DNA of 64,000 bases from Pseudomonadota bacterium (GCA_021805825.1 JAJZEC010000002.1:59638-123637), one strand, 5' to 3'; positions 36,148-45,517 are shown, counted from the stretch's first letter. Notes: generated by a model from the letters alone, not told the origin. A program made the numbers and translations.

Positions 36148-37212
36148 TCACTCCAGGGCGGCAAGGTCGTCCAGCGCGGCAACGTAGGCGGCGTCGAGCA
36201 TGAGATCGTCCCACGACAGCGCCGGCTGGCAGGCCCGCAGGCCTGCGCGGCGCGCGGCGGCTGCCGGGTCGGCCTGCCAGTCGCCGCGCTGCTGCGCGCG
36301 ATGGAGATCGTCGAGCAGCCTGTCGAGCTCCTCCCCGCCGCCGTGCTGCGAGCGATTGCACACCAGCACCAGATCGCAACCGGCCTGCAAGGCCATCAGC
36401 GCACCGCGGCTGAGATCGCCGGCGACCTGCAACGCGCCTTGCATCGTCAGATCGTCGCTGATCACGGCCCCGGCAAATCCCAGTTGCTCGCGCAGCACCT
36501 GGCCGATCCAGCGCCGGCTGAAACCGGCCGGCAGGGAATCGACCCGCGCGTACACCACGTGCGCCGGCATGACGGCGCGCGCGCCGTGCCGCAGCCAGCC
36601 GTAGGCAGCCGCATCGGAGTCCAGGATCCGGCGCAGACCGCGGGGGTCGCGCGGCAGCGCCTGGTGCGAGTCGGCCTCCACCCAGCCGTGGCCGGGGAAG
36701 TGCTTCAGGCAATGCGCCAGCCCGCCGCGCTGCATGCCCGACACCAGCGCCTGCGCCAGCAGGGCCACGACACGGGGATCGGCATGCAGCGCGCGATCGC
36801 CGATGACCTGCGAGCGACCCCAGTCGAGATCCACCACCGGGGTGAAGCTCAGATCGATGTCGCAGGCACGCAGCTCCCCGGCCAGCACGCAGCCGCAGGC
36901 GGCGGCGGCCTGCACGGCACGCATCGGATCGCGCATCCATTGCCGGCCCAGCGCGGCCATCGGCGGCAACGACGTGAATCCGTCGCCGCGCAGCCGCTGC
37001 ACCCTGCCGCCCTCCTGATCGACGGTGATCAGCAGATCCGCGCGCGCGGCGCGGATCTGCGCGACCAAGGCCAGCAACTGGCGCCGCGACTGCCAGTTGC
37101 GGGCAAACAGGATCACTCCGCCGACCAGTGGGTCGCGCAGGCGGCGGCGCTCGTGCGGCGCCAGCTCGAGCCCTGCGACATCGATCAGCAACGGGGCATG
37201 CGGCAGGCTCAT
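36148..37212 (-). CDS. nagZ: Beta-N-acetylhexosaminidase (murein recycling)
   Basis: 354 residues of glycoside hydrolase family 3. TVDQEGGRVQRL near residue 65, HCLKHFPGHGWVEADSHQALP near residue 170 (the Lys-His-Phe-Pro-Gly-His motif and the flexible Asp/His catalytic loop) and the nucleophile in VISDDLTMQGA near residue 245 are all visible. It trims GlcNAc from anhydro-muropeptides in the cytosol and feeds the pathway in which Mpl also acts. Convergent with the DUF3426 gene, 51 bases apart. Confidence 0.95.
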   Translation of the reverse strand: MSLPHAPLLIDVAGLELAPHERRRLRDPLVGGVILFARNWQSRRQLLALVAQIRAARADLLITVDQEGGRVQRLRGDGFTSLPPMAALGRQWMRDPMRAVQAAAACGCVLAGELRACDIDLSFTPVVDLDWGRSQVIGDRALHADPRVVALLAQALVSGMQRGGLAHCLKHFPGHGWVEADSHQALPRDPRGLRRILDSDAAAYGWLRHGARAVMPAHVVYARVDSLPAGFSRRWIGQVLREQLGFAGAVISDDLTMQGALQVAGDLSRGALMALQAGCDLVLVCNRSQHGGGEELDRLLDDLHRAQQRGDWQADPAAAARRAGLRACQPALSWDDLMLDAAYVAALDDLAALE

Positions 37213-37252
37213 CGTCGAGGCAAGGTGGAGGAATCGGGCCGGGCGGCCGGGC

Positions 37253-37672
37253 TCAAGGGCCTACCCCGGGCGGCAGGGTCTCGGCCAGCGCGAAGGCCAC
37301 CGCGCTGTGCACTTCGTCGCTGATGCTGACGTGCAGGCGCAGCCTGCGCTGCGCACACCACAGTGCCAGCTCGCCGTGCAGGTGCACCTGCGGCCGGCCG
37401 TCGGCGGCATTGAGGATTTCGCAGGCGCGCCACGTCATCGGCATGCGCAAGCCGAGGCCCAGAGCCTTGGACAGCGCCTCCTTGGCCGCGAAACGAGTGC
37501 CGAGGTAGGCTATGCCGCGGGCGGCGTGGCGCGCCCGCCGCGCCTCGAACACCACCAGCTCGCGCTCGCCGAGCACGCGCTGCGCGAAGCGCCGGCCATG
37601 ACGCTGCCACACCTGCTCGATGCGCCGCAGGTCGCACATGTCGGTGCCGACCCCGTGCAGGATGGCGTTCAC
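37253..37672 (-). CDS. acpS: Holo-[acyl-carrier-protein] synthase
   Basis: 139 residues. GVGTDMCDLRRIEQVWQRHG at the N-terminus carries the magnesium-binding Asp, and RFAAKEALSKALGLG carries the catalytic Glu-Ala-x-x-Lys region. It adds phosphopantetheine from CoA to AcpP. The ATG overlaps the pdxJ stop by ATGA. recO-pdxJ-acpS is a conserved run. Confidence 0.95.
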   Translation of the reverse strand: MNAILHGVGTDMCDLRRIEQVWQRHGRRFAQRVLGERELVVFEARRARHAARGIAYLGTRFAAKEALSKALGLGLRMPMTWRACEILNAADGRPQVHLHGELALWCAQRRLRLHVSISDEVHSAVAFALAETLPPGVGP

Positions 37673-38442
37673 CGCCCGGCCCCGGCGGCACGCTCGATGC
37701 AGGCGCGGAAATCACGCGCCGCCTGCTCCATGCCGACGAACAGCGCGTGGCCCACCAGCGCATGCCCGATATGCAATTCCCGGATCCCCGGCAAGGCCGC
37801 CAGCGTCGGCGTGCTGCGCAGATCCAGTCCATGGCCGGCATGGACGCGCAGTCCGGCGGCGCGCGCCTGTTCGACGGCTGCACGCAGCCGCTGCAGCTGT
37901 TGCTCCGCGCGCGCAGCATCGCCGGCCTCGACGGCCAGTGCAAAGGCCCCGGTGTGCAACTCGACACAGGGCGCGCCGCTGGCCGCGCAAGCCTCCACCT
38001 GCAGCGCCTCGGCCTCGATGAACAGCGACACCCGGCAGCCAGCCCGCGCCAGCCTCGTGCAGGCATCATGCACGCGCTCGAACTGGCCGCGCACGTCCAG
38101 CCCGCCTTCGGTGGTCAGCTCCTGACGACGCTCGGGAACCAGGCACACCATCTGCGGGCGAACCTGCTCGATGATGTCCAGCATGTCCGAGGTCGCCGCG
38201 GCTTCGAAGTTCAGCGGCACCGGGGACTGCTCGCGCAGGCGCTGCACGTCGGCGTCGCGGATGTGCCTGCGATCCTCGCGCAGATGGAAGGTGAGGATGT
38301 CGGCGCCGCCGCGCACCGCGGCCAGTGCGGCCTGCAGGGGATCGGGAGCGCTGCCGCCACGAGCATTGCGCAGGGTGGCGACATGGTCGATGTTGACCCC
38401 GAGCAGCGGGCCCCGCGGCGCCGGGTCGACGAGTGGATTCAT
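37669..38442 (-). CDS. pdxJ: Pyridoxine 5'-phosphate synthase
   Basis: 257 residues. LLGVNIDHVATLRNARGG at the start, ITFHLREDRRHI near residue 50, FEAAATSDMLDI near 75 and the C-terminal HIGHALVGHALFVGM near 230 are the PdxJ hallmarks. It condenses 1-deoxyxylulose 5-phosphate with 3-amino-2-oxopropyl phosphate in vitamin B6 synthesis. It overlaps recO upstream and acpS downstream by 4 bases each. Confidence 0.96.
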   Translation of the reverse strand: MNPLVDPAPRGPLLGVNIDHVATLRNARGGSAPDPLQAALAAVRGGADILTFHLREDRRHIRDADVQRLREQSPVPLNFEAAATSDMLDIIEQVRPQMVCLVPERRQELTTEGGLDVRGQFERVHDACTRLARAGCRVSLFIEAEALQVEACAASGAPCVELHTGAFALAVEAGDAARAEQQLQRLRAAVEQARAAGLRVHAGHGLDLRSTPTLAALPGIRELHIGHALVGHALFVGMEQAARDFRACIERAAGAGR

Positions 38443-39185
38443 AGTTGGTGCAGATCGATCAGCAGCTGGCGCGTGCGCAGCGGGCGCGCGCCCAGATGAT
38501 AGCCAAGCAGCTCGCGCATCAGGCTCTTGGCCGTGCGCAGCGCTCCGGGATATCGCCAGTCGGCGGCCGCGATGGCCAGCAGCTGGGCGCCGTCGATGGC
38601 CTGCGCAGGGTCGGCATCGCCGGCCTCGAGCACACCGCGCTGGGGATCCACCAGGTAGCGCTGCTCCTGCCGCAGCGGCTGGCCGCTGCTGCTCAGCAGA
38701 TGCAGCGCAGGCAGGTGGCCGAGCTGGCGCAGCAGGTCGACCTCGAACTCCCGCAGCAAGGGCTCGACCTGCTGCGCCGTGGCGTGCGCGCGCTCGCCCA
38801 GGCAGGCGAGCGCGGCGTGGTAGCGATCGAACAAGGCCTCGTGGGGATCCTCGCGCGGCAGCAGGCGCATCAGCAGTTCGTTGAAATAGAAGCCGCACAG
38901 CAACCCCAGCCCGGCCAGCGGCGCCACGCCGCCGCTCCACTCGGCGCGCGTCAGGGTGCGCACCTCGCCGCGCCCGCTCCAGCTGGCGCTGAAGGGGGCG
39001 AATCCCAGCAGCACGGTGCGCAGCGGGGAATGGGGACGCTTGGCACCCTTGGCCACCAGGGCCAGCCGGCCGTGGTGGCGGCTGAATACGTCGAGGATCA
39101 GGCTGGTCTCGCGCCAGGCGTGGGCGTGCAGGACGTAGGCCGGCTGGTCGTGGGCGCGCTCGATGCGCGAACGGACAAGGCTCAT
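38439..39185 (-). CDS. recO: DNA repair protein RecO
   Basis: 248 residues. The N-terminal OB fold includes AYVLHAHAWRETSLILDVFSR and LALVAKGAKRPHSPLR; then the helical domain (GFYFNELLMRLLPREDPHEALFDRYHAAL) and a C-terminal LLGYHLGARPLRTRQLL. RecO loads RecA at gaps together with RecR. The zinc-binding cysteines present in some RecO proteins are absent. It lies 13 bases downstream of era. Confidence 0.93.
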   Translation of the reverse strand: MSLVRSRIERAHDQPAYVLHAHAWRETSLILDVFSRHHGRLALVAKGAKRPHSPLRTVLLGFAPFSASWSGRGEVRTLTRAEWSGGVAPLAGLGLLCGFYFNELLMRLLPREDPHEALFDRYHAALACLGERAHATAQQVEPLLREFEVDLLRQLGHLPALHLLSSSGQPLRQEQRYLVDPQRGVLEAGDADPAQAIDGAQLLAIAAADWRYPGALRTAKSLMRELLGYHLGARPLRTRQLLIDLHQL

Positions 39186-39198
39186 GGCCCGTGCGGCG

Positions 39199-40116
39199 TC
39201 AGTCCTCGTAGCCGAAGGCGCGCACCGCGGCCTGGTCGTCGGCCCAGCCCGAGCGCGTCTTGACCCAGACTTCCAGGAACACGGGAGCGTCGAACAACTT
39301 TTGCATGTCCTGCCGCGCCTCGGTGGAGATGCGCCGGATCAGCGCCCCCCCGGCGCCGATGACCATGGCCTTGTGGCTGTCGCGCTCGACCACGATGCTG
39401 GCTGCGATGCGGCGCTGCCGTCCCTGCTCCTCGAACTGGTCGATGAGCACCGTGCTGCCGTAGGGCAACTCATCCCCGGTCAGGCGAAAGAGCTTTTCGC
39501 GCAGGATCTCGGCCGCCATGAAGCGCTCGCTGCGGTCGGTCAGCGCATCGGCATCGAAGCCCCAGGGCCCCTCGGGCAGGTAGGGAGCGATCACCTCCAG
39601 CAGGCGCCGGACATCGGCCTCGCGCCGCGCCGACAGCGGAACAATCTGCGCCAGACGCGGATCCCGGCCGCGCTCGGCCAGCCAGGGCAGCAGGCTCTCG
39701 CGCCCGCGGATGCGGTCGAGCTTGTTGGCCACCAGGATCACCGGCCGCCCGGCCGGCAGCAGGGCGCCGACCCGCTCGTCGGCCTCGCTCCAGGTGCCGG
39801 CCTCGACCACCCAGAGCGCCACGTCCACCTCGTCGAGCGCGCCACGCACGCTGCGGTTCATGGCCCGCTGCAGTGCGCGCGTGTGGCGTAACTGGAAACC
39901 CGGGGTGTCGACAAAGGCGTATTGCACCTCACCCAGGGTGCGCACCCCGAGCAGGCGATGGCGCGTGGTCTGCGCCTTGTCCGACGTGATGCTGATCTTC
40001 TGCCCGACAAGGGCGTTGAGCAGGGTCGACTTGCCCACGTTGGGCCTGCCGACAATGGCGATACTGCCGAAGCGCCGCAGCGGCGCCCCCTGCGCGGCCT
40101 GATGCTGGTCGTTCAC
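39199..40116 (-). CDS. era: GTPase Era
   Basis: 305 residues from a GTG that overlaps the rnc stop (GTGA); the frame to 40170 would overlap rnc further. G1 is GRPNVGKSTLLNAL, G3 is DTPGFQ, G4 is NKLD, and the C-terminal KH domain shows KAMVIGAGGALIRRISTEARQDM. Era binds 16S rRNA 3' ends during 30S assembly. Operon order lepA-lepB-DUF4845-rnc-era-recO-pdxJ-acpS is typical. Confidence 0.95.
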   Translation of the reverse strand: MNDQHQAAQGAPLRRFGSIAIVGRPNVGKSTLLNALVGQKISITSDKAQTTRHRLLGVRTLGEVQYAFVDTPGFQLRHTRALQRAMNRSVRGALDEVDVALWVVEAGTWSEADERVGALLPAGRPVILVANKLDRIRGRESLLPWLAERGRDPRLAQIVPLSARREADVRRLLEVIAPYLPEGPWGFDADALTDRSERFMAAEILREKLFRLTGDELPYGSTVLIDQFEEQGRQRRIAASIVVERDSHKAMVIGAGGALIRRISTEARQDMQKLFDAPVFLEVWVKTRSGWADDQAAVRAFGYED

Positions 40117-40835
40117 GGCGCGCACCCCCCGGCTTCGCCGCGCGCCGCGTCGGCACCCGCCTGCAGGCACTGCTCGAACAGGGCGATCATCGACTGCGCT
40201 GCCTGTTGTTCGGCAGCGCGCCGGCTCGCGCCGTCACCGCTGCTGCACAGGGCGAGCGCGGGGATCTCGCAGGTCACGGCAAAGCTCTGCGCGTGCTGCG
40301 GACCGCTGGTTTGGCACACGCGGTAGACCGGAACCGGCAAGCGGCGCGCCTGCAGCAGCTCCTGCAGCCGGGTCTTGGCGTCCTTCGTGCTGACCTGGCC
40401 GTCGAGCGCGCGCAGGCGTCCGGCGTACAGGCGCTGTCCCAAGGCCACCGCCGCGTGCATCCCGCCATCGAGGTAGACCGCGCCGATCACCGCCTCCAGC
40501 GCATCGGCGAGTATCGAGCTGCGCCGCCGTCCACCGCTGCGCTGTTCGCCCTGCCCGAGTTGCAGTTGCGCGCCCAGTTGCAGCTCGCTGGCCAACTCGG
40601 CCAGGGTTTCCTCGCGCACCAGCGCCGCGCGCGCGTAGGACAGCCGACCTTCATCGGCCTCGCCATCGGCGTACAGCATCTGCGCGACGAGCAGGTTCAG
40701 CACGGCGTCGCCCAGAAACTCCAGGCGCTCGTTGTGCAACACACCATGGCTTCGATGGGTCAGCGCGCGACGCAGCAGCGCGGCGTCGCCGAAGCGGTAG
40801 CCCAGGCGCGACTGCAGTTCGTCCAGCGGATTCAC
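40113..40835 (-). CDS. rnc: Ribonuclease III
   Basis: 240 residues. The catalytic signature NERLEFLGDAVLNLLVAQ lies near residue 35 and ADALEAVIGAVYLDGG near residue 110; a double-stranded RNA-binding domain follows from about residue 150 (DAKTRLQELLQ to the end). It cleaves double-stranded RNA and rRNA precursors. Confidence 0.96.
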   Translation of the reverse strand: MNPLDELQSRLGYRFGDAALLRRALTHRSHGVLHNERLEFLGDAVLNLLVAQMLYADGEADEGRLSYARAALVREETLAELASELQLGAQLQLGQGEQRSGGRRRSSILADALEAVIGAVYLDGGMHAAVALGQRLYAGRLRALDGQVSTKDAKTRLQELLQARRLPVPVYRVCQTSGPQHAQSFAVTCEIPALALCSSGDGASRRAAEQQAAQSMIALFEQCLQAGADAARGEAGGCAP

Positions 40836-40887
40836 CCCACCCCTCCGCGCTGCGGGCCCGGCTGCGCCAGCCAGGCGCGGCGAGACA

Positions 40888-41238
40888 TCAATGCGATTTC
40901 CCGGAGAATTTCAACAACAGGTAGGCCGGCCCGACGAGGTGGATCTCCTTGCTGTAGGCATAGGAAACAACCACGCTTCCGTTGACCTTGGTGATCGACA
41001 GATCCTTGCCGCTGATGGAATTGATATAGTCGACCTCGGCCATCTTGTCGAACTTGGTGCGGATGCCCCCTACCGTCTGCGCGGACTTGGCCGCCACATC
41101 GACGGCATGCTGCACGGACATCGCCTCCTGCCAGTCGGGCACCACCTGCATGCCCAGGATCACCAGCATGGCGACGATCGTGCCCCAGAAGAGCAGTCCG
41201 ATCAGGGTGATACCGCGTTGACGTTGTGCATGGCTCAT
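40888..41238 (-). CDS. DUF4845 membrane-anchored protein
   Basis: 116 residues from ATG 41238; an ATG-level alternative at 41280 would overlap lepB. One N-terminal membrane segment (GITLIGLLFWGTIVAMLVILGM), whose start resembles a prepilin-like RQRGITLI, precedes a small soluble domain. The family sits between lepB and rnc in many betaproteobacteria. Function unknown. Confidence 0.82.
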   Translation of the reverse strand: MSHAQRQRGITLIGLLFWGTIVAMLVILGMQVVPDWQEAMSVQHAVDVAAKSAQTVGGIRTKFDKMAEVDYINSISGKDLSITKVNGSVVVSYAYSKEIHLVGPAYLLLKFSGKSH

Positions 41239-41276
41239 GATGCAAACCCCACCCGGGCCGGGAATTCCAAACCGGC

Positions 41277-42197
41277 TCAATGGATCGGCCCGATGTACCG
41301 CAGGCCCGCGAAACTCATCCAGACGAAAAACGCCTTCCCCACGATGTTGGCCCGGGGCACGAAGCCCCAGTAGCGAGAGTCCAGGGAATCGTCACGGTTG
41401 TCTCCCATGACAAAGTACATTCCGGGAGGCACCTTGCAGACGAACCCCTGCGCATCATAATGACAGGCGTCGCGATGAGGGAAGTTGTCCGGCGGCTGAT
41501 GCAGGAACGGCGGTGCCTGCGGGTCGATCAGGATGCGGTGCTCGGCCCCGTCCAGGTTCTCCCGGTACTGCAGGTACCGCTGCTCCGACGAGGGGTCGAA
41601 CCAATGCCCGTCGCCCTGCTCGGCGATCGCGCGGCCGTTGATCACCAGCTGCTTGTTCTCGTACGACACGGTGTCGCCAGGAATTCCGACGATGCGCTTG
41701 ATGTAGTCGACCGCCGGATCCTTGGGTAGCCGGAACACGATCACATCGCCACGCCGGGGAGCGCTGCCGGTCGTCAGGCGCTGGTGGATCAGCGGCAGGC
41801 GCAGGCCGTACACGAACTTGTTGACCAGGATCAGGTCGCCGGGAACCAGCGTCGGCTCCATCGAGCCCGAGGGGATCTTGAACGGCTCGGCGATGAACGA
41901 ACGCAGCGCGAACACCAGCGCGATCACCGGGAACAGCCCGGCCGTCCATTCCAGCCACCAGGGCTGGCGCAACAGCCGCTCTCGGGTGGCGGACAGGCTG
42001 TGCTCGCTGAGGGACTCGTCGGCCACCAGTCCCTGCCTGGCGAGTTCGTCGCGCCGGGCGTGCAGCGCAGCCAGCGTATCCCGCGCGGTGGCGCGTCGGC
42101 GCGGTGCGAAATACAGCCTCTCGGCGACCCAGAACCCGCCGGTGAACACCAGCAGCGCGAACAGCAACAGGGTGAAATTGACAGCCGGTTCTTCCAT
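41277..42197 (-). CDS. lepB: Signal peptidase I
   Basis: 306 residues. Two N-terminal membrane segments (about residues 7-27 and 86-100) precede the catalytic SGSMEPT; Ser112 is the nucleophile and Lys167 in DYIKRIVGIPGD the general base. The C-terminal GDNRDDSLDSRYWGFVP box completes the fold. It removes signal peptides, including those of the pilus proteins in this window. lepA lies 24 bases upstream. Confidence 0.96.
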   Translation of the reverse strand: MEEPAVNFTLLLFALLVFTGGFWVAERLYFAPRRRATARDTLAALHARRDELARQGLVADESLSEHSLSATRERLLRQPWWLEWTAGLFPVIALVFALRSFIAEPFKIPSGSMEPTLVPGDLILVNKFVYGLRLPLIHQRLTTGSAPRRGDVIVFRLPKDPAVDYIKRIVGIPGDTVSYENKQLVINGRAIAEQGDGHWFDPSSEQRYLQYRENLDGAEHRILIDPQAPPFLHQPPDNFPHRDACHYDAQGFVCKVPPGMYFVMGDNRDDSLDSRYWGFVPRANIVGKAFFVWMSFAGLRYIGPIH

Positions 42198-42221
42198 GAA
42201 ACTGGGTCGGGAAAGGGAGAG

Positions 42222-44012
42222 TCAGTCTTCGACCTTGAGAATCGCCAGGAAGGCTTCCTGGGGCACCTCGACGGTGCCGATCTGCTTCATGCGCTTCTTG
42301 CCGGCCTTCTGCTTTTCGAGCAGCTTGCGCTTGCGCGTGATGTCGCCCCCATAGCACTTGGCCAGCACGTTCTTGCGCATCGCCTTGATTGTCTCACGGG
42401 CGATGATGTTCGCCCCGATCGCAGCCTGGATCGCCACATCGAACATCTGGCGCGGGATGAGTTCGCGCATCTTCGCCGCCACGTCGCGACCGCGATACTG
42501 GCTCTGCGCGCGATGCACGATCAGCGACAGCGCGTCGACGCGCTCGCCGTTGATCAGCATGTCCACCTTCACCACATCGGCCGCCCGGTACTCGAGAAAG
42601 CTGTAGTCCATCGACGCATAGCCGCGGGAAATGGACTTGAGCTTGTCGAAGAAATCCAGCACGATCTCGGCCAGGGGCATTTCGTAGCTCAGCTGCACCT
42701 GGCGCCCGAGGTAGGACATGTTGGTCTGCACGCCGCGCTTGGCGTTGCACAGGGTCATCACCGCGCCGACATAGTCCTGCGGCATGAACAGGCGCACCGC
42801 GACAATCGGCTCGAGGATGGATTCGATGCGCCCGACCTCAGGCATCTTCGAGGGGTTGTCGACGGTCAGCATGGAGCCGTCGCGCAGGCGCACCTGGTAC
42901 ACCACCGAAGGCGCGGTGGTGATCAGATCCATGTCGTATTCACGCTCCAGGCGCTCCTGCACGATATCCATGTGCAGCAGCCCGAGGAAGCCGCAGCGGA
43001 AACCGAAGCCCAGCGCCGACGACACCTCGGGTTCGAAGCGCAGCGCGGCATCGTTGAGCTGCAGCTTCTGCAGGGCATCGCGCAGCGCGTCGTAGTGGTT
43101 CGCCTCCACCGGGTACAAGCCGGCGAAGACCTGCGGCTGTACTTCCTTGAACCCTGGCAAGGGCTGTGCGGCCGGGCGCGCGGCCTGGGTCACGGTGTCA
43201 CCGACGCGGGCGGCCTTGAGTTCCTTGATACCGGCGATGACAAAGCCCACTTCGCCAGCCGAGAGCTGTTCGCGCGCCACCGACTTCGGGGTGAACACCC
43301 CGAGTTGCTCGCAGGTGTATTGCGCTCCGGTGGCCATCAGCTGGATGCGCTCGCGCAGGCGCAACACGCCGTCGAACACGCGCACCAGCATCACCACGCC
43401 CACATAGCTGTCGTACCAGGAGTCGATCACCAGGGCCTTGGCAGGCGCCTGCGGATCCCCTTGGGGTGCCGGTATGCGCGCGACCACAGCCTCCAGGATC
43501 TCCTCGATGCCCATGCCGGTCTTGGCACTCGCCAGCAGGGCCTCCGAGGCGTCGAGGCCGATCACGTCCTCGATCTCGCGGCGCGCGGCATCCGGATCCG
43601 CCTGCGGCAGATCCATCTTGTTGAGCACCGGAACGACCTCGACGCCGAGCTCGATCGCGGTGTAGCAATTGGCCACCGTCTGCGCCTCGACGCCCTGGCT
43701 GGCATCGACGACCAGCAACGCTCCTTCACAGGCCGACAAGGAGCGGCTGACTTCGTAGCTGAAGTCGACATGCCCCGGAGTGTCGATCAGGTTCAACTGA
43801 TAGACCTGGCCGTCGCGCGCACGGTAGCTCAGCGCCGCGGTCTGCGCCTTGATGGTGATTCCACGCTCACGCTCCAGATCCATGGAGTCGAGAACCTGGC
43901 TTTCCATCTCCCGCTCCGACAGCCCGCCGCAGCGCTGGATCAGGCGGTCGGCCAGGGTCGATTTGCCGTGGTCGATGTGGGCGATGATCGAGAAATTTCG
44001 GATCCGTTGCAT
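42222..44012 (-). CDS. lepA: Elongation factor 4 (LepA) GTPase
   Basis: 596 residues. [21 protein letters not shown] opens the GTPase; [14 protein letters not shown] and NKMDLP follow. The elongation-factor-like domains II-V and the LepA-specific C-terminal domain ([29 protein letters not shown]) are complete. The ATG at 44012 gives the standard start; the frame up to 44105 crosses the terminator upstream and is excluded. Confidence 0.96.
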   Translation of the reverse strand: MQRIRNFSIIAHIDHGKSTLADRLIQRCGGLSEREMESQVLDSMDLERERGITIKAQTAALSYRARDGQVYQLNLIDTPGHVDFSYEVSRSLSACEGALLVVDASQGVEAQTVANCYTAIELGVEVVPVLNKMDLPQADPDAARREIEDVIGLDASEALLASAKTGMGIEEILEAVVARIPAPQGDPQAPAKALVIDSWYDSYVGVVMLVRVFDGVLRLRERIQLMATGAQYTCEQLGVFTPKSVAREQLSAGEVGFVIAGIKELKAARVGDTVTQAARPAAQPLPGFKEVQPQVFAGLYPVEANHYDALRDALQKLQLNDAALRFEPEVSSALGFGFRCGFLGLLHMDIVQERLEREYDMDLITTAPSVVYQVRLRDGSMLTVDNPSKMPEVGRIESILEPIVAVRLFMPQDYVGAVMTLCNAKRGVQTNMSYLGRQVQLSYEMPLAEIVLDFFDKLKSISRGYASMDYSFLEYRAADVVKVDMLINGERVDALSLIVHRAQSQYRGRDVAAKMRELIPRQMFDVAIQAAIGANIIARETIKAMRKNVLAKCYGGDITRKRKLLEKQKAGKKRMKQIGTVEVPQEAFLAILKVED

Positions 44013-44065
44013 GCGCTGGAGGATACGGCCGGTTGCTCGCTGCACGCGCCGCGCACCGCCTGGAC

Positions 44066-44097
44066 AAAAAAAAGGCGCGGCCGTTCGCGTCGCGCCT
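44066..44097 (-). terminator. Intrinsic terminator 54 bases upstream of lepA
   Basis: On the minus strand a GC stem (AGGCGCG with CGCGCCT, arms 44091-44097 and 44073-44079) is followed by eight T residues. It lies ahead of lepA, so it stops transcripts arriving from the rseA side or acts as an attenuator. The stop codon of a 13-codon frame overlaps its first arm. Confidence 0.8.
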
Positions 44098-44137
44098 ACC
44101 AACAAAATCGTTTGGCAACTGCTTGTTGGGCCTTCAT
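44096..44137 (-). CDS. Possible 13-residue leader peptide before lepA
   Basis: ATG at 44137 to TAG at 44096 encodes [14 protein letters not shown] weak G-rich site (CGGGGG) lies six bases before. The TAG touches the terminator stem, the geometry expected if translation controls termination. A 7-base inverted repeat (CCAACAA at 44099, TTGTTGG at 44123) lies within the frame and could form a competing hairpin. It may equally be chance, or part of a small RNA. Confidence 0.3.
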   Translation of the reverse strand: MKAQQAVAKRFCW

Positions 44138-44292
44138 TTTAAGCCCCCGGACCGAACCGCTCGCAGGCGCCCCGAGGTCTCGCGACCTCATTCTGGACAA
44201 AAATTTTAAGTAATTCGCTTTTTTAAATTTCTTATTTCGTCATATCGTAAAATTTTCGCATACTTCTCTGCTTTTCCGCGCTTTCGTAGCGC
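44098..44292. other. AT-rich intergenic segment between rseA and lepA
   Basis: About 195 bases; the part from 44195 to 44290 is strikingly AT-rich against the ~70% GC background (TTTTTTAAATTTCTTATTTCG and similar). Apart from the 13-codon frame no gene is seen. In many relatives rseB and mucD lie between rseA and lepA; they are absent here. Confidence 0.7.
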
Positions 44293-44880
44293 TTATTTTC
44301 CCGTCTTTTGATGCGGCGCCGCCACGTGACGGGTGCGCAGGCACTGCCCCTTCGCAAGTTCCTCGAATGCGCCCTGCCATGCCGCGGCCTGCGCCGAAGG
44401 CGGCGGGACTGGTCGCTGCGCGGCCAGCGCAGGGCGCGCGGCATGCTCGTGCCACAGCACCTCGCCGAACAGCAGCAAGGCCGCCGCGAGCAGGCCACCG
44501 GCCCATGCCGGGCCACGGGCTCGTGCGCGCATCCACAGCGCCTGCAGCGGGAACCACGCAGGCTGGCGTGGGTCGGCGCCATCCGGCGCAGGCTCCTGCA
44601 GCAGGCGCTGGCGCAAGCGCGCGAGGAAGGCCTGCTGGTCGATGTCGGGCGCCCACGCGACGCCGCGCAGACAGTCACCGATGCTGTGGTATTCGAGCCA
44701 GGCCGCGCGCACCCGCGGATCCTGCGCGCCGGCCTGTGCCATCCAGGCGCGGTCGCCCGCGCTCGCTGCGGCGGACGCGAACGACTCGCAGGCCTCGATC
44801 CATTCGTCCATCCATGCGGAGACCCACTGGCGGATCCGCTGCGTCTGCGCCTGCTCGGGCGGCGCCCCTGTTTCGTCCAT
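44293..44880 (-). CDS. rseA: Anti-sigma-E factor, RseA/MucA-like
   Basis: 195 residues. The N-terminal sigma-binding part is helical with RVRAAWLEYHSIGDCLRGV, the RseA-type 'W..YH.IGD.LRG' pattern; the usual LSALMDGE opening is altered to VSAWMDEWIE. A single membrane segment (AWAGGLLAAALLLFGEVLW) near residue 140 and a short periplasmic tail follow. It should hold RpoE at the membrane until stress proteolysis. It follows rpoE after 37 bases. The periplasmic part is short, and no rseB is adjacent. Confidence 0.78.
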   Translation of the reverse strand: MDETGAPPEQAQTQRIRQWVSAWMDEWIEACESFASAAASAGDRAWMAQAGAQDPRVRAAWLEYHSIGDCLRGVAWAPDIDQQAFLARLRQRLLQEPAPDGADPRQPAWFPLQALWMRARARGPAWAGGLLAAALLLFGEVLWHEHAARPALAAQRPVPPPSAQAAAWQGAFEELAKGQCLRTRHVAAPHQKTGK

Positions 44881-44917
44881 GACTCGACCTCTTGATCCTC
44901 GGGCGTGCCAGTCCATG

Positions 44918-45517
44918 TCACCAGCGCTCGCCCGAACGCGTCCCCAGCAGGGGACGCAGCTGGCGCGCGATGGCCTCCCGCGCGCGGAAGATCCGGGATC
45001 GCACGGTACCCGGAGGGCATGTCATCAGGCGCGCAATCTCCTCATAGCTCAAGCCCTCGATTTCCCGCAGCACGATCGCGGTGCGCAACTCCTCGGGCAA
45101 TGCCTCCAGCGCGGCCTTCACGGCGTCGGCGATCTGCCGACTCGCCATCAGGGACTCCGGGGTTTCCACCGAACTTAGTAGCTCCTCGGGGCCAAAAGTT
45201 TCCTCGGTCGCGCACGATTTCTGGCTTTCCTGCAGGATCGGGCCGCGAGCCACGTCCAGCGCGCTGCGTTTGGCAGTGTTCACCGCAATGCGGTACAGCC
45301 AGGTGTAGAACTGGCTGTCACCTCGAAAGCTGCCCAGCGCCCGGTAGGCGCGAAGGAAGGTTTCCTGCGCGATGTCCTCGGCGGCCGCGGGGTCGCCTAC
45401 AAAACGCGAGACCAGGCGAAAGATGCGCCGCTGGTACTTGGCCACCAGGAGTTCGAAGGCACGCTGGTCGCCTCCTTGTGCCCGCTGGACAAGCGCCTGG
45501 TCGATTCGGTCGTGCAC
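44918..45517 (-). CDS. rpoE: RNA polymerase sigma-E factor
   Basis: 199 residues from a GTG start (VHDRIDQALVQRAQGGD, which fits the RpoE N-terminus). Region 2 holds LLVAKYQRRIFRLVSRFVGD, DIAQETFLRAYRAL and FYTWLYRIAVNTAK; region 4 holds LPEELRTAIVLREIEGLSYEEIARLM and GTVRSRIFRARE. It directs envelope-stress transcription and is paired with rseA. I saw no sigma-E-type promoter in the 204 bases upstream. Confidence 0.95.
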   Translation of the reverse strand: MHDRIDQALVQRAQGGDQRAFELLVAKYQRRIFRLVSRFVGDPAAAEDIAQETFLRAYRALGSFRGDSQFYTWLYRIAVNTAKRSALDVARGPILQESQKSCATEETFGPEELLSSVETPESLMASRQIADAVKAALEALPEELRTAIVLREIEGLSYEEIARLMTCPPGTVRSRIFRAREAIARQLRPLLGTRSGERW

